Shown here in pieces: positions 1-5,546 of a DNA stretch of 5,546 nt. The translations under genes were made by a program, and so were the position numbers. Numbering within the stretch: the stretch's first letter is position 1; each line of letters opens with the position of its first letter. The DNA comes from Actinomycetota bacterium (GTDB taxonomy: Bacteria > Actinomycetota > Actinomycetes > Nanopelagicales > Nanopelagicaceae): NCBI GenBank assembly GCA_009699165.1, contig WLOR01000087.1, positions 1 to 5,546 of the forward strand, in the 5' to 3' direction. Below the pieces are notes generated by a model. The model did no database searches, was not told where the DNA came from, and was given only the letters and a program-made list of their open reading frames with translations.

Positions 1-1
1 A

Positions 2-619
2 TTGCAATACTTCCCAGGTGAGACTAACTACAAGAAGATGATCGGTGATTCAGGTGCCTCTAAGTTCACTGCTGGAACACAAGACTCTCGCACTGCTGCA
101 GCTCTTGCATTAGTGAAGAAGTACTATCCAGATGCAGCTAAAGAAGGCGTAAAGATTAAGATGCTTTGGGGACAACCAAGCAACACACGTCGCGCAGCAG
201 AGGCAGCTCTTGTAAAGGCTGAACTTGCAAAGGGTGGCTTTGATGCTGATATGACTCCAACTGCAAGCTGGTCTTCATTCATTACTGACGTCAAGTACGA
301 TGCTCAGTTCTATGCATGGTCAAAGACTGCAGTAACTCAGTCAGGTAACTTCGGTAGCTATAAGTCAACCGAGTCACAGACTGGTTATGACAATGCAAAG
401 GTAGATGACATCGTGAGCTCACTTGAGACCGACGTCCTTACTCAAGCTCAGATCTATGACAAGTATGTACAGCTAGAAAACATCTTGATCGATGATGCTG
501 TCTCACTTCCAATCTTCCAGTGGCCTGGAGTTATTGCTTATAACTCAGCACTGAAGGGAATGGACCCAGCCCCACTAAGTCCTACATTCTTGTGGAACGT
601 TTGGGATTGGCACTTCTAA
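2..619 (+). CDS. ABC transporter substrate-binding protein, family 5 (C-terminal part)
   Basis: This is the last 205 codons of an extracytoplasmic solute-binding protein of the SBP_bac_5 (DppA/OppA) family. It would capture peptides or a similar ligand and deliver it to the permeases encoded just downstream. The reading frame is already open at the left edge, so the signal peptide, the lipobox if any, and the first lobe lie outside the window; family members are usually 500-600 residues. Family-like features are the YDNAKVDDIVSSL segment (fragment residues 129-141), the helix and strand IYDKYVQLENILIDDAVSLPIFQW (151-174, ending in the typical 'lPif' core strand), the NSALKGMD segment (181-188), and the aromatic C-terminus FLWNVWDW (196-203), a style common in actinobacterial members. 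The gene ends with TAA inside an 18-bp palindrome and is followed by a strong terminator. The ligand cannot be deduced; the family also includes nickel and sugar-oligomer binders. Confidence 0.93.
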   Translation: MQYFPGETNYKKMIGDSGASKFTAGTQDSRTAAALALVKKYYPDAAKEGVKIKMLWGQPSNTRRAAEAALVKAELAKGGFDADMTPTASWSSFITDVKYDAQFYAWSKTAVTQSGNFGSYKSTESQTGYDNAKVDDIVSSLETDVLTQAQIYDKYVQLENILIDDAVSLPIFQWPGVIAYNSALKGMDPAPLSPTFLWNVWDWHF

Positions 620-633
620 GGATTAATCCTTAG
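616..633. repeat. 18-bp perfect palindrome over the binding-protein stop codon
   Basis: CTAAGGATT followed directly by AATCCTTAG forms a perfect palindrome with no spacer, and the TAA stop of the binding-protein gene (617-619) lies within its left arm. The TTAATCC heptamer of the right half recurs at 642-648, and GGATT at 634-638 can pair with AATCC at 644-648. As RNA it could form a hairpin next to the terminator stem; as DNA it has the symmetry of a dimeric protein site. Neither role is demonstrated. Confidence 0.5.
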
Positions 634-648
634 GGATTTACTTAATCC

Positions 649-683
649 AACACGGCACCCGCACATTGCGGGTGCCGTGTTTT
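649..683 (+). terminator. Strong Rho-independent terminator after the binding-protein gene
   Basis: A perfect 15-bp GC-rich stem (649-663 paired with 667-681) closes a 3-nt CAT loop, and the right arm runs into TTTT (680-683). It begins 30 bp after the stop codon of the binding-protein gene. In importer operons of this type a terminator here usually lets the abundant binding protein be transcribed more than the membrane subunits; the permeases would then depend on read-through or on their own promoter. The T tract is short (four), so partial termination is plausible. Confidence 0.9.
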
Positions 684-698
684 AAGTAGAGGGACTAT

Positions 699-704
699 TA
701 GTAT
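699..704 (+). promoter_or_regulatory. Weak candidate -10 element for the permease genes
   Basis: TAGTAT, in the context CTATTAGTATGGG, matches four of the six TATAAT positions and lies between the terminator and the permease gene. Transcription would start near 711, immediately before the inverted repeat at 713-736. No convincing -35 hexamer is present; the 17-bp-spaced position falls in the terminator's right arm. This is only a guess at how the permeases might be transcribed independently of the binding protein. Confidence 0.2.
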
Positions 705-712
705 GGGTAAGG

Positions 713-736
713 TGTATTGGCAAAGGTGCCAATACA
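713..736. promoter_or_regulatory. Inverted repeat upstream of the permease gene (operator or leader hairpin)
   Basis: TGTATTGGCA (713-722) and TGCCAATACA (727-736) are perfect 10-bp reverse complements separated by AAGG. The repeat sits 11 bp before the GGAGG ribosome binding site of the first permease. It has no T tract, so it is not a terminator. Either a dimeric regulator's operator placed just after a promoter or a stabilising hairpin in the mRNA leader would fit. The symmetry is certain; the function is inferred. Confidence 0.5.
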
Positions 737-747
737 GAGTGTTAAAT

Positions 748-752
748 GGAGG
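748..752 (+). promoter_or_regulatory. Shine-Dalgarno site that decides the first permease start
   Basis: GGAGG lies 8 nt before TTG761. The upstream in-frame ATG at 746 overlaps this motif (ATGGAGG) and has no purine-rich site of its own at a useful distance, so the motif supports initiation at TTG761 rather than at the first ATG. Confidence 0.7.
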
Positions 753-760
753 ACTTGGGT

Positions 761-2305
761 TTGTTAGCTTTTATTATGCGCCGCATTGGCACACTCGGAG
801 TCATTCTCTTTGGATCTAGTTTTCTTCTATACAACTTAGCTGCTCTATCGGGAGACCCTTTAGGTGAACTGAGAATTAGTCAGGACCCACGAGCCAAGCA
901 GATTATGATTTCACTGACACGAGAACTCCAACTCGATGTCCCGCCACCGCTGAGATATTTCCTCTGGCTTCGCGGTGTTTTAGGTCTATTTGTTGGAAAG
1001 CTAGATTTGGGAGATACCCGGGCCGGCGAATCTGTAGCCACTGCAATCGCATCTGCGATTCCAACCACTGTACGTTTAGTTTTCACCGCTTCAATCCTGG
1101 CAATGGTTTTAGGAATTTCAATTGGAATCATCACTGCATTGCGTCAATACAGTAAGTTCGATTACGCGATGACTTTTGTTTCATTCCTACTCTTTTCACT
1201 GCCAATCTTCTGGGTAGCAGTCTTGCTTAAGCAGTTTATGGCAATCGAGTTCAACAACTGGCTCTCTGCACCTACGATTTCGCCTAAAGCCCTAATTGCA
1301 ATTGGCCTAGTTCTAAGCCTTATTGTCTCTTCTGTCGGAGGTGCCACAGGAAAGAAGAATTACACGATCTTTGCAAGTGTATTTACTGGGACAGTATTTA
1401 CTTTATGGAGTCTGCAAAAACTTAACTGGTTCTTAGAGCCAGGTCTGGGACCAATCTTTTACTTCTTTGCCTGTGTCGGAATCGCCTATGGTGTCACTCA
1501 ACTATCTGTCGGTATTACTAACAAAACAGCTCTGCGATCTTCACTTGTGATGGCGGTAGCGGGTTTAATTCTGTACTACCCAACGCGTAAAGCATTTACC
1601 CTAGACAAGCAAGGCCTACTGATTGTCGCAATGGCAGTACTCACAGTTGGATTAGCAGTCATCACATCGTTGGTTATGGCCAAGATAGATAGACCTGCAA
1701 TAGTTCGAACCACTGTTATCGCCGGCTTTATTATGGGATTAGTTCGTTTACTTGATCAACTAATGTATACCTGGCCACGCTTTATTAGCACGGATGCGAT
1801 TAACTATCGTCCAGTACCGACAGTCGGACAGGCTAACTCACTGCTTGAGCCTGGTGATTATTGGATCTCGACCCTAGATCTGCTTATGCACTTAATCCTG
1901 CCAACAATTGCACTTACAGCAATATCTTTTGCCGGTTATATTCGCTTTGCTCGCGGAACAATGCTTGAAGTTCTCAACCAAGATTACATCCGTACAGCAA
2001 GAGCAAAAGGCCTTCCTGAACGGACAGTAATTATGCGTCACGCCTTTAGAAATACATTAATTCCGCTTTCGACAATTATCGTTGTCGACTTTGCTGGCAT
2101 CATTGGTGGGGCAATAATCACGGAGCGAGTCTTCGGTTGGAAGGGCATGGGAACGCTCTTTAACTCAGCGATAAATAGTTTTGACCTTAATCTTTTAATG
2201 GGGGTATTTTTCTTAACTGGAACACTGGCCTTGATGGCGAATTTAGTGGCAGATTTACTTTACTCTGCGCTAGATCCAAGAATTAGAACAGGATCGGGAG
2301 CATGA
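761..2305 (+). CDS. ABC importer permease, DppB/OppB-like, with extra membrane insert
   Basis: This is the inner-membrane channel subunit of the importer and would pair with the next permease. The TTG start gives 514 residues beginning (M)LAFIMRRIGTLG, the usual start for this family; ATG746 would add five residues but overlaps the ribosome binding site, and ATG776 is a third option. Numbered from TTG761, the first membrane helix is about 8-30, followed by the extracytoplasmic region and helices near 101-126 and 134-160. The cytoplasmic EAA coupling loop is YIRTARAKGLPERTVIMRH (409-427), with helices near 432-454 and 476-503 and the family ending DLLYSALDPRIR. The family is usually about 300-340 residues. 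The surplus is a block at roughly 170-340 holding about six hydrophobic segments between helix 3 and the helix before the EAA loop. An even number keeps the topology of both ends. The 3' end overlaps the next gene by 4 bp (ATGA). Confidence 0.93.
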   Translation: MLAFIMRRIGTLGVILFGSSFLLYNLAALSGDPLGELRISQDPRAKQIMISLTRELQLDVPPPLRYFLWLRGVLGLFVGKLDLGDTRAGESVATAIASAIPTTVRLVFTASILAMVLGISIGIITALRQYSKFDYAMTFVSFLLFSLPIFWVAVLLKQFMAIEFNNWLSAPTISPKALIAIGLVLSLIVSSVGGATGKKNYTIFASVFTGTVFTLWSLQKLNWFLEPGLGPIFYFFACVGIAYGVTQLSVGITNKTALRSSLVMAVAGLILYYPTRKAFTLDKQGLLIVAMAVLTVGLAVITSLVMAKIDRPAIVRTTVIAGFIMGLVRLLDQLMYTWPRFISTDAINYRPVPTVGQANSLLEPGDYWISTLDLLMHLILPTIALTAISFAGYIRFARGTMLEVLNQDYIRTARAKGLPERTVIMRHAFRNTLIPLSTIIVVDFAGIIGGAIITERVFGWKGMGTLFNSAINSFDLNLLMGVFFLTGTLALMANLVADLLYSALDPRIRTGSGA

Positions 2306-3369
2306 GTACCTCACACGAAGAATCTATAGAAAACTCTGAAGTATCTCTCAAAGATATTGAAACTGAGGGTCTGAGTCAGAGCCAGATTGTTAGAAAGCGC
2401 TTCTTTCGTCACCGTGGTGCGATGGTCTCCATCATCTTTTTGATTTTGATTATAACAACGGTTTATACAGCGTTGGAATCTAGAGTTTTTGGAGTTCGAA
2501 TCCCAGGTTGGTGGAAGTACACAATCGAGGATTTGCCCGAACTCAAACTAGGTGTCTGTGACGATGGTTTAGTGGGTTGTCCAACCCTCAGTGTCGTACC
2601 GACTTTTCTCGGTGGTCATGGAGTTCACCTTGGCGAACACCCATTTGGTCAAGATGATATTGGTCGTGACTATTTTGCACTCGTCATGAGAGGTGCGCAA
2701 CGCTCCTTGATGGTTACATTTGTAATCGGTGCAATCGCTGGCGTAATCGGAACAGTCATTGGTGCGATCTCTGGTTTTTATCGTGGCTGGATTGACTCTG
2801 TGCTAATGCGCTTTACAGATTTCATCATCACCGTACCTACAATCATCATTGGCTCTGTTATTGGTTTCCACTTTGGAAATCTCGGTGTCGCATTTTTAGC
2901 CTTCTATCTCGGTCTCTTTGGCTGGACGGGTCTTTCGCGTTTAGTTCGTGGAGAGTTCCTGACACTTCGTGAGCGCGAGTTCGTAGATGCCGCGCGTGTA
3001 GCTGGTGCGACTAACCGAAGGATTATTTTCAAACATATTTTGCCTAATGCAGTTGGAATTATTATCGTTTCAGTTACATTGTTGATGTCTGGTGCAATTC
3101 TTCTTGAAACTGCGCTTAGTTACTTAGGCTTCGGAGTAGTTGCGCCAGATGTCTCCCTAGGTTCACTTATTAGCCAGTACCAGGAGTCTTTCACTACACG
3201 TCCTTGGCTGTTTTGGTACCCAGGTCTCTTTATCATCTCTATCGCACTTAGTATTAACTTCATTGGTGATGGATTACGTGATGCATTTGATCCACGTCAG
3301 CGTCGCAGAATTACAAAGAAAGATCGCCAGAACGCAAAGGTCGCACGTAAAGCGTTGGCTCACAAATAA
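2302..3369 (+). CDS. ABC importer permease, DppC/OppC-like
   Basis: This is the second channel subunit of the peptide-type importer, 355 residues against about 300 for typical DppC. It starts in an ATGA overlap with the upstream permease, with AGGA at 2290-2293 as the likely ribosome site, so translational coupling is expected. A charged, acidic cytoplasmic N-terminus (1-38) leads to the first helix (about 41-57). An extracytoplasmic loop carries the family motif EHPFGQDDIGRD (112-123). Helices follow near 136-162, 171-210 (probably two) and 252-270, and the last is near 304-322. The EAA loop is EFVDAARVAGATNRRIIFKHILPNA in 226-250, split here only by description. The end is DGLRDAFDPRQRRR followed by a basic tail of about 22 residues. 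Two cysteines, C86 and C93, lie in the extracytoplasmic loop. The gene's last 10 bp overlap the convergent gene's 3' end and no terminator is visible. Confidence 0.95.
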   Translation: MSTSHEESIENSEVSLKDIETEGLSQSQIVRKRFFRHRGAMVSIIFLILIITTVYTALESRVFGVRIPGWWKYTIEDLPELKLGVCDDGLVGCPTLSVVPTFLGGHGVHLGEHPFGQDDIGRDYFALVMRGAQRSLMVTFVIGAIAGVIGTVIGAISGFYRGWIDSVLMRFTDFIITVPTIIIGSVIGFHFGNLGVAFLAFYLGLFGWTGLSRLVRGEFLTLREREFVDAARVAGATNRRIIFKHILPNAVGIIIVSVTLLMSGAILLETALSYLGFGVVAPDVSLGSLISQYQESFTTRPWLFWYPGLFIISIALSINFIGDGLRDAFDPRQRRRITKKDRQNAKVARKALAHK

Positions 3370-3956
3370 TGAAGAGTATTGAAAAGCAGAGCCAGGCTGG
3401 CGCAAGCGCCGATGGCGATCAACAAGTTGTAGTGAGTTCGAACTTCAAAAGCTCGAACTGGGCTCTGTCCACTTGCGCGAAAACTATTCAATCGAATGGT
3501 AGCCAAATACGCCGCAGCACCACTGTGAGTTCGCGGATTATCTCCAGGTCGCATATATCCACCAGCGCCGATGCCCGTACCTTTTATGTCGCTTGGATGG
3601 ATTTTGCGGGAGTGATGACGACCAGGGGCTGGAGCAGCCCACGCGTAAATAGTTTTTCCACCGACAGTAATGCTCATGGTGTATTTAGCATCGATGCTTT
3701 CGACAAGATCCCAACCAGCAGTGATATCGCGAATCGGATTTGTGATGCGGATGCCTTCATCAAAGAGCTCGAGCTTTGGGCGATGCATAACAACATAAAC
3801 CAGAACGGCCAGGCTAATACCCCAACACAATGCGCTCATGGCACCGAAGAAGTCGGAGAGATAAATGCTTTGGAAAACCATTCCAGCGATAATGAAATAA
3901 GCAACTCCTGCACTGACGAGACTGCTGCGGGCTCTAAAAACTTCAAGGTTGCTCAT
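3360..3956 (-). CDS. Small membrane PH-domain protein (actinobacterial bPH_6-like)
   Basis: This 198-residue protein resembles the actinobacterial membrane-anchored bacterial PH-domain family (bPH_6, 'low molecular weight protein antigen 6' type); its function is not established. Two hydrophobic segments (about 12-31 and 36-57) precede a short beta-rich PH-like region (about 60-106: KLELFDEGIRITNP, then GWDLVESI). Next come the conserved-looking AWAAPAPGRHHSR (105-117) and RPGDNPRTHSGAAAYL (136-151), and a C-terminal hydrophobic segment (about 176-194). The ATG is the only sensible start, because an in-frame stop lies five codons upstream (3969-3971). No clear Shine-Dalgarno is present, so leaderless or near-leaderless initiation is possible. 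It lies on the opposite strand inside the importer locus, convergent with the second permease and divergent from the ATPase. Its codon use is unusual: 15 of 17 Ser codons are AGC/AGT, and TTA, CTA and TCA never occur. The reading frame is preferred over the open frame on the other strand because of its membrane segments and family motifs. Confidence 0.85.
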   Translation of the reverse strand: MSNLEVFRARSSLVSAGVAYFIIAGMVFQSIYLSDFFGAMSALCWGISLAVLVYVVMHRPKLELFDEGIRITNPIRDITAGWDLVESIDAKYTMSITVGGKTIYAWAAPAPGRHHSRKIHPSDIKGTGIGAGGYMRPGDNPRTHSGAAAYLATIRLNSFRASGQSPVRAFEVRTHYNLLIAIGACASLALLFNTLHYL

Positions 3957-3963
3957 GTGGCAA

Positions 3964-3978
3964 TCTTGTCATACAAGA
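3964..3978. promoter_or_regulatory. Inverted repeat in the 34-bp divergent intergenic region
   Basis: TCTTGT (3964-3969), CAT, ACAAGA (3973-3978) form a perfect 6-bp inverted repeat in the gap between the divergent starts of the PH-domain gene (3956, minus) and the ATPase gene (3991, plus). Weak -10-like strings overlap it on both strands: TACAAG (3972-3977, plus), 17 bp after TTGCTC at 3949-3954, and TATGAC on the minus strand (3968-3973). It could be a shared operator or only a chance dyad. Confidence 0.3.
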
Positions 3979-3980
3979 AC

Positions 3981-3984
3981 GAGG
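3981..3984 (+). promoter_or_regulatory. Ribosome binding site of the ATPase gene
   Basis: GAGG lies 6 nt before ATG3991, within the purine-rich run GAGGCGAG. It supports ATG3991 as the start and implies that the mRNA extends upstream of this point, either from a very near promoter or from the permease genes. Confidence 0.6.
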
Positions 3985-3990
3985 CGAGAT

Positions 3991-5546
3991 ATGTCTGAGC
4001 AAGTATTAAAGATCAGTGATTTTAATGTTGATTTCTGGGTTGATGGAGTGTGGTACCCAGCTGTTATCGATATGAACCTTGAACTTAATGCAGGCAAGGT
4101 CACGGCGATTGTGGGTGAATCAGGATCGGGCAAATCAACTACCGCGCTAGGCCTTATGTCGTTGTTGGCAACCAATGCCCGTATGTCAGGAAGCGTTCAA
4201 GTTAAGACCGAAGAGATGCTCAATGCCAATGCAGCAACATTGCGTAAGTTTCGTGGGCGAGAGGTCGCATATATTTTCCAGGAGCCAATGACCGCGCTAA
4301 ACCCTGTTTACACAATTGGTTTTCAGATAATCGAAACGCTTCGTAATCACTTCGACATGAGTCCAAAGCAGGCGCATGCTCGAGCACTTGAGCTAATAAC
4401 TTTGGTCGATATTCCAGATCCAGAAAAATCAATTAATAAGTACCCTCACCAGTTATCTGGTGGTCAACGTCAGCGCGCGATGATCGCCCAAGCACTTGCT
4501 TGTGATCCCAGCTTGCTGGTTGCCGATGAGCCAACGACGGCCCTTGATGTAACGGTTCAAGCAGAGATTTTAGATTTAATGCGTGGGTTGAAAGACAAAC
4601 TCAACTCAGCGATTTTGCTAATTACTCACGACATGGGTGTCGTTGCAGATATGGCAGATGAAATCCTTGTGATGAAGGATGGCATAACCGTCGAACACGG
4701 TTCGGCAGATCAGATTTTTAATAACCCGCAACACCCATATACGCAGGCCCTGCTTGGCGCAGTCCCTAAGTTGGGTTCTAGTAAGAAGCGTGATTTGCCG
4801 TACTCAGAGAGTGCAAAGCCGGCGCCAGTTCTTAAACTTGAAAATGTCACTATCGAGTATCCAAAGCGTGGTCGGATACCAGCATTTACAGCGGTTAAGA
4901 ACTTTAATCTTGAGATTTTTCCAGGTGAAATCGTTGGCTTGGTAGGAGAGTCTGGTTCGGGTAAGACCACTGTTGGACGAGCCTCTATCGGTCTGTTGCC
5001 TATCAAAGAGGGCTCAATCGAAATTGTTGGAAAAGATATTAGTCATGCAACGAATAAAGAGTTGTTTTCAATTCGCAAACACACAGGAATTGTTTTTCAA
5101 GATCCAGCTAGCTCGCTTAATCCACGACTTCCAATCGGAGAGTCAATCGGAGAGCCAATCTTTCTGGCAAAAATCGCCAAAGGTGCAGAATTAGCTCATA
5201 TGGTTGAGGATTTGCTTGACCAGGTTGAACTTCCTCGCAGCTATCGCAACCGCTATCCACACGAACTCTCTGGCGGACAGCGCCAACGAGTTGGTATCGC
5301 ACGCGCTCTTGCGTTAACACCAGATTTATTAATTGCCGACGAACCAACGTCGGCCCTTGATGTATCTGTACAAGCGCGCTTCCTAGATTTACTCCAAGAG
5401 CTTCAAGGGAAGTTAAAGTTTGCCTGTCTCTTTATTAGCCATGACTTAGCGGTCGTTGATATCTTGTCTCACCGCATTGCAGTGATGCAAAACGGACTGC
5501 TGGTTGAAGAGGGCGATCGAGATTCGATTCTGCAGAACCCTAAAAA
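3991..5546 (+). CDS. Fused dipeptide/oligopeptide ABC importer ATPase (DppD-DppF type), 3' end cut
   Basis: This cytoplasmic ATPase energises the importer and carries both nucleotide-binding domains in one chain; 518 codons are visible and the frame is open at the right edge, probably short of its end by a few tens of residues. Domain 1 has Walker A GESGSGKS (42-49), Q-loop Q97, signature LSGGQ (155-159), Walker B with catalytic D179-E180, D-loop ALD (184-186) and H-switch H213. The oligopeptide-importer signature QHPYTQALL (247-255) follows, then a polar linker (about 260-276). Domain 2 has Walker A GESGSGKT (319-326), Q-loop Q370, signature LSGGQ (426-430), Walker B D450-E451 and H-switch H484. 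All catalytic residues are present in both halves, so neither looks degenerate. Only two cysteines (171, 479) are seen, so the iron-sulfur cluster known in some DppD/OppD proteins is not supported in the first half. GsiA and YejF have the same fused architecture. ATG3991 is preceded by GAGG. Confidence 0.95.
   Translation, partial: MSEQVLKISDFNVDFWVDGVWYPAVIDMNLELNAGKVTAIVGESGSGKSTTALGLMSLLATNARMSGSVQVKTEEMLNANAATLRKFRGREVAYIFQEPMTALNPVYTIGFQIIETLRNHFDMSPKQAHARALELITLVDIPDPEKSINKYPHQLSGGQRQRAMIAQALACDPSLLVADEPTTALDVTVQAEILDLMRGLKDKLNSAILLITHDMGVVADMADEILVMKDGITVEHGSADQIFNNPQHPYTQALLGAVPKLGSSKKRDLPYSESAKPAPVLKLENVTIEYPKRGRIPAFTAVKNFNLEIFPGEIVGLVGESGSGKTTVGRASIGLLPIKEGSIEIVGKDISHATNKELFSIRKHTGIVFQDPASSLNPRLPIGESIGEPIFLAKIAKGAELAHMVEDLLDQVELPRSYRNRYPHELSGGQRQRVGIARALALTPDLLIADEPTSALDVSVQARFLDLLQELQGKLKFACLFISHDLAVVDILSHRIAVMQNGLLVEEGDRDSILQNPK

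Noticed and set aside
713..736. Inverted repeat considered as a second terminator
   Set aside because: The downstream bases are GAGTGTTAAATGG, with no run of T, and the ribosome site of the permease follows directly.
880..1134. Minus-strand open frame of 84 codons inside the first permease
   Set aside because: It lies entirely opposite a confident permease sequence, has no family features or ribosome site, and its composition is that of an antisense shadow. The minus frame at 1162-1347 is rejected for the same reason.
3399..3410. GGCGC-AA-GCGCC hairpin just after the convergent gene ends, considered as a terminator
   Set aside because: The stem is only 5 bp with a 2-nt loop, has no T tract on either strand, and lies within the PH-domain coding region.
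4220..4432. Minus-strand open frame inside the ATPase gene
   Set aside because: The plus strand here encodes unbroken ABC ATPase motifs (Q-loop and following helices). This frame, and those at 3969-4175, 4710-5006 and 5117-5347 (minus) and 4754-4945 and 4973-5194 (plus), are shadows of the ATPase.
4522..4551. Near-identical 30-bp repeat with 5335-5364 (27 of 30 bases)
   Set aside because: Both copies encode the Walker B/D-loop of the two ATPase domains (ADEPT[TS]ALDV); this is domain homology plus shared codon choice, not a mobile or recombination repeat.
5133..5160. 12-bp tandem repeat (AATCGGAGAGTC/AATCGGAGAGCC)
   Set aside because: It encodes IGESIGEPI, which matches the normal 'VGE.I.EPL' segment of OppF-type ATPases, so no recent duplication is needed to explain it.

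Overview
This window holds most of one ABC importer locus of the peptide/nickel (Dpp/Opp, SBP_bac_5) type. From left to right it contains the 3' end of a substrate-binding protein gene, a 141-bp intergenic region with a strong intrinsic terminator and two further inverted repeats, a DppB-like permease, a DppC-like permease, an opposite-strand gene for a small membrane PH-domain protein, and a double-domain ATPase (DppD and DppF fused) that runs off the right edge. The genes fill almost all of the sequence.

The organism is probably an actinobacterium with a compact genome of moderate GC (mid-40s percent by eye), plausibly a freshwater Nanopelagicales (acI) type. The reasons are the actinobacterial-style bPH_6-like protein with its conserved pattern (AWAAPAPGRHHSR, RPGDNPRTHSGAAAYL), the WNVWDW ending of the binding protein, the fused two-domain ATPase, and the very short or overlapping gene junctions combined with GC well below that of most actinobacteria. 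This is inference from protein style; no marker gene is present.

The importer parts would work together as follows. The binding protein captures an oligopeptide-like ligand outside the membrane. The two permeases, translationally coupled by an ATGA overlap, form the channel. The fused ATPase supplies both nucleotide-binding domains in one chain, each with intact Walker A, Q-loop, signature, Walker B and H-switch. The terminator after the binding-protein gene would let that protein be made in excess of the membrane subunits. The substrate cannot be read from the sequence.

Three things stand out. The first permease is about 514 residues instead of roughly 300-340, with about six extra hydrophobic segments inserted before its EAA loop. 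The operon is interrupted between the second permease and the ATPase by a gene on the other strand, whose 3' end overlaps the permease gene by 10 bp and whose 5' end lies 34 bp from the ATPase start. The strand opposite that gene is open for 209 codons, running exactly from the permease stop (TAATG) into the ATPase start; this is probably a by-product of the gene's unusual Leu/Ser codon choice but deserves a test. No mobile element, CRISPR array, tRNA or rRNA was seen.
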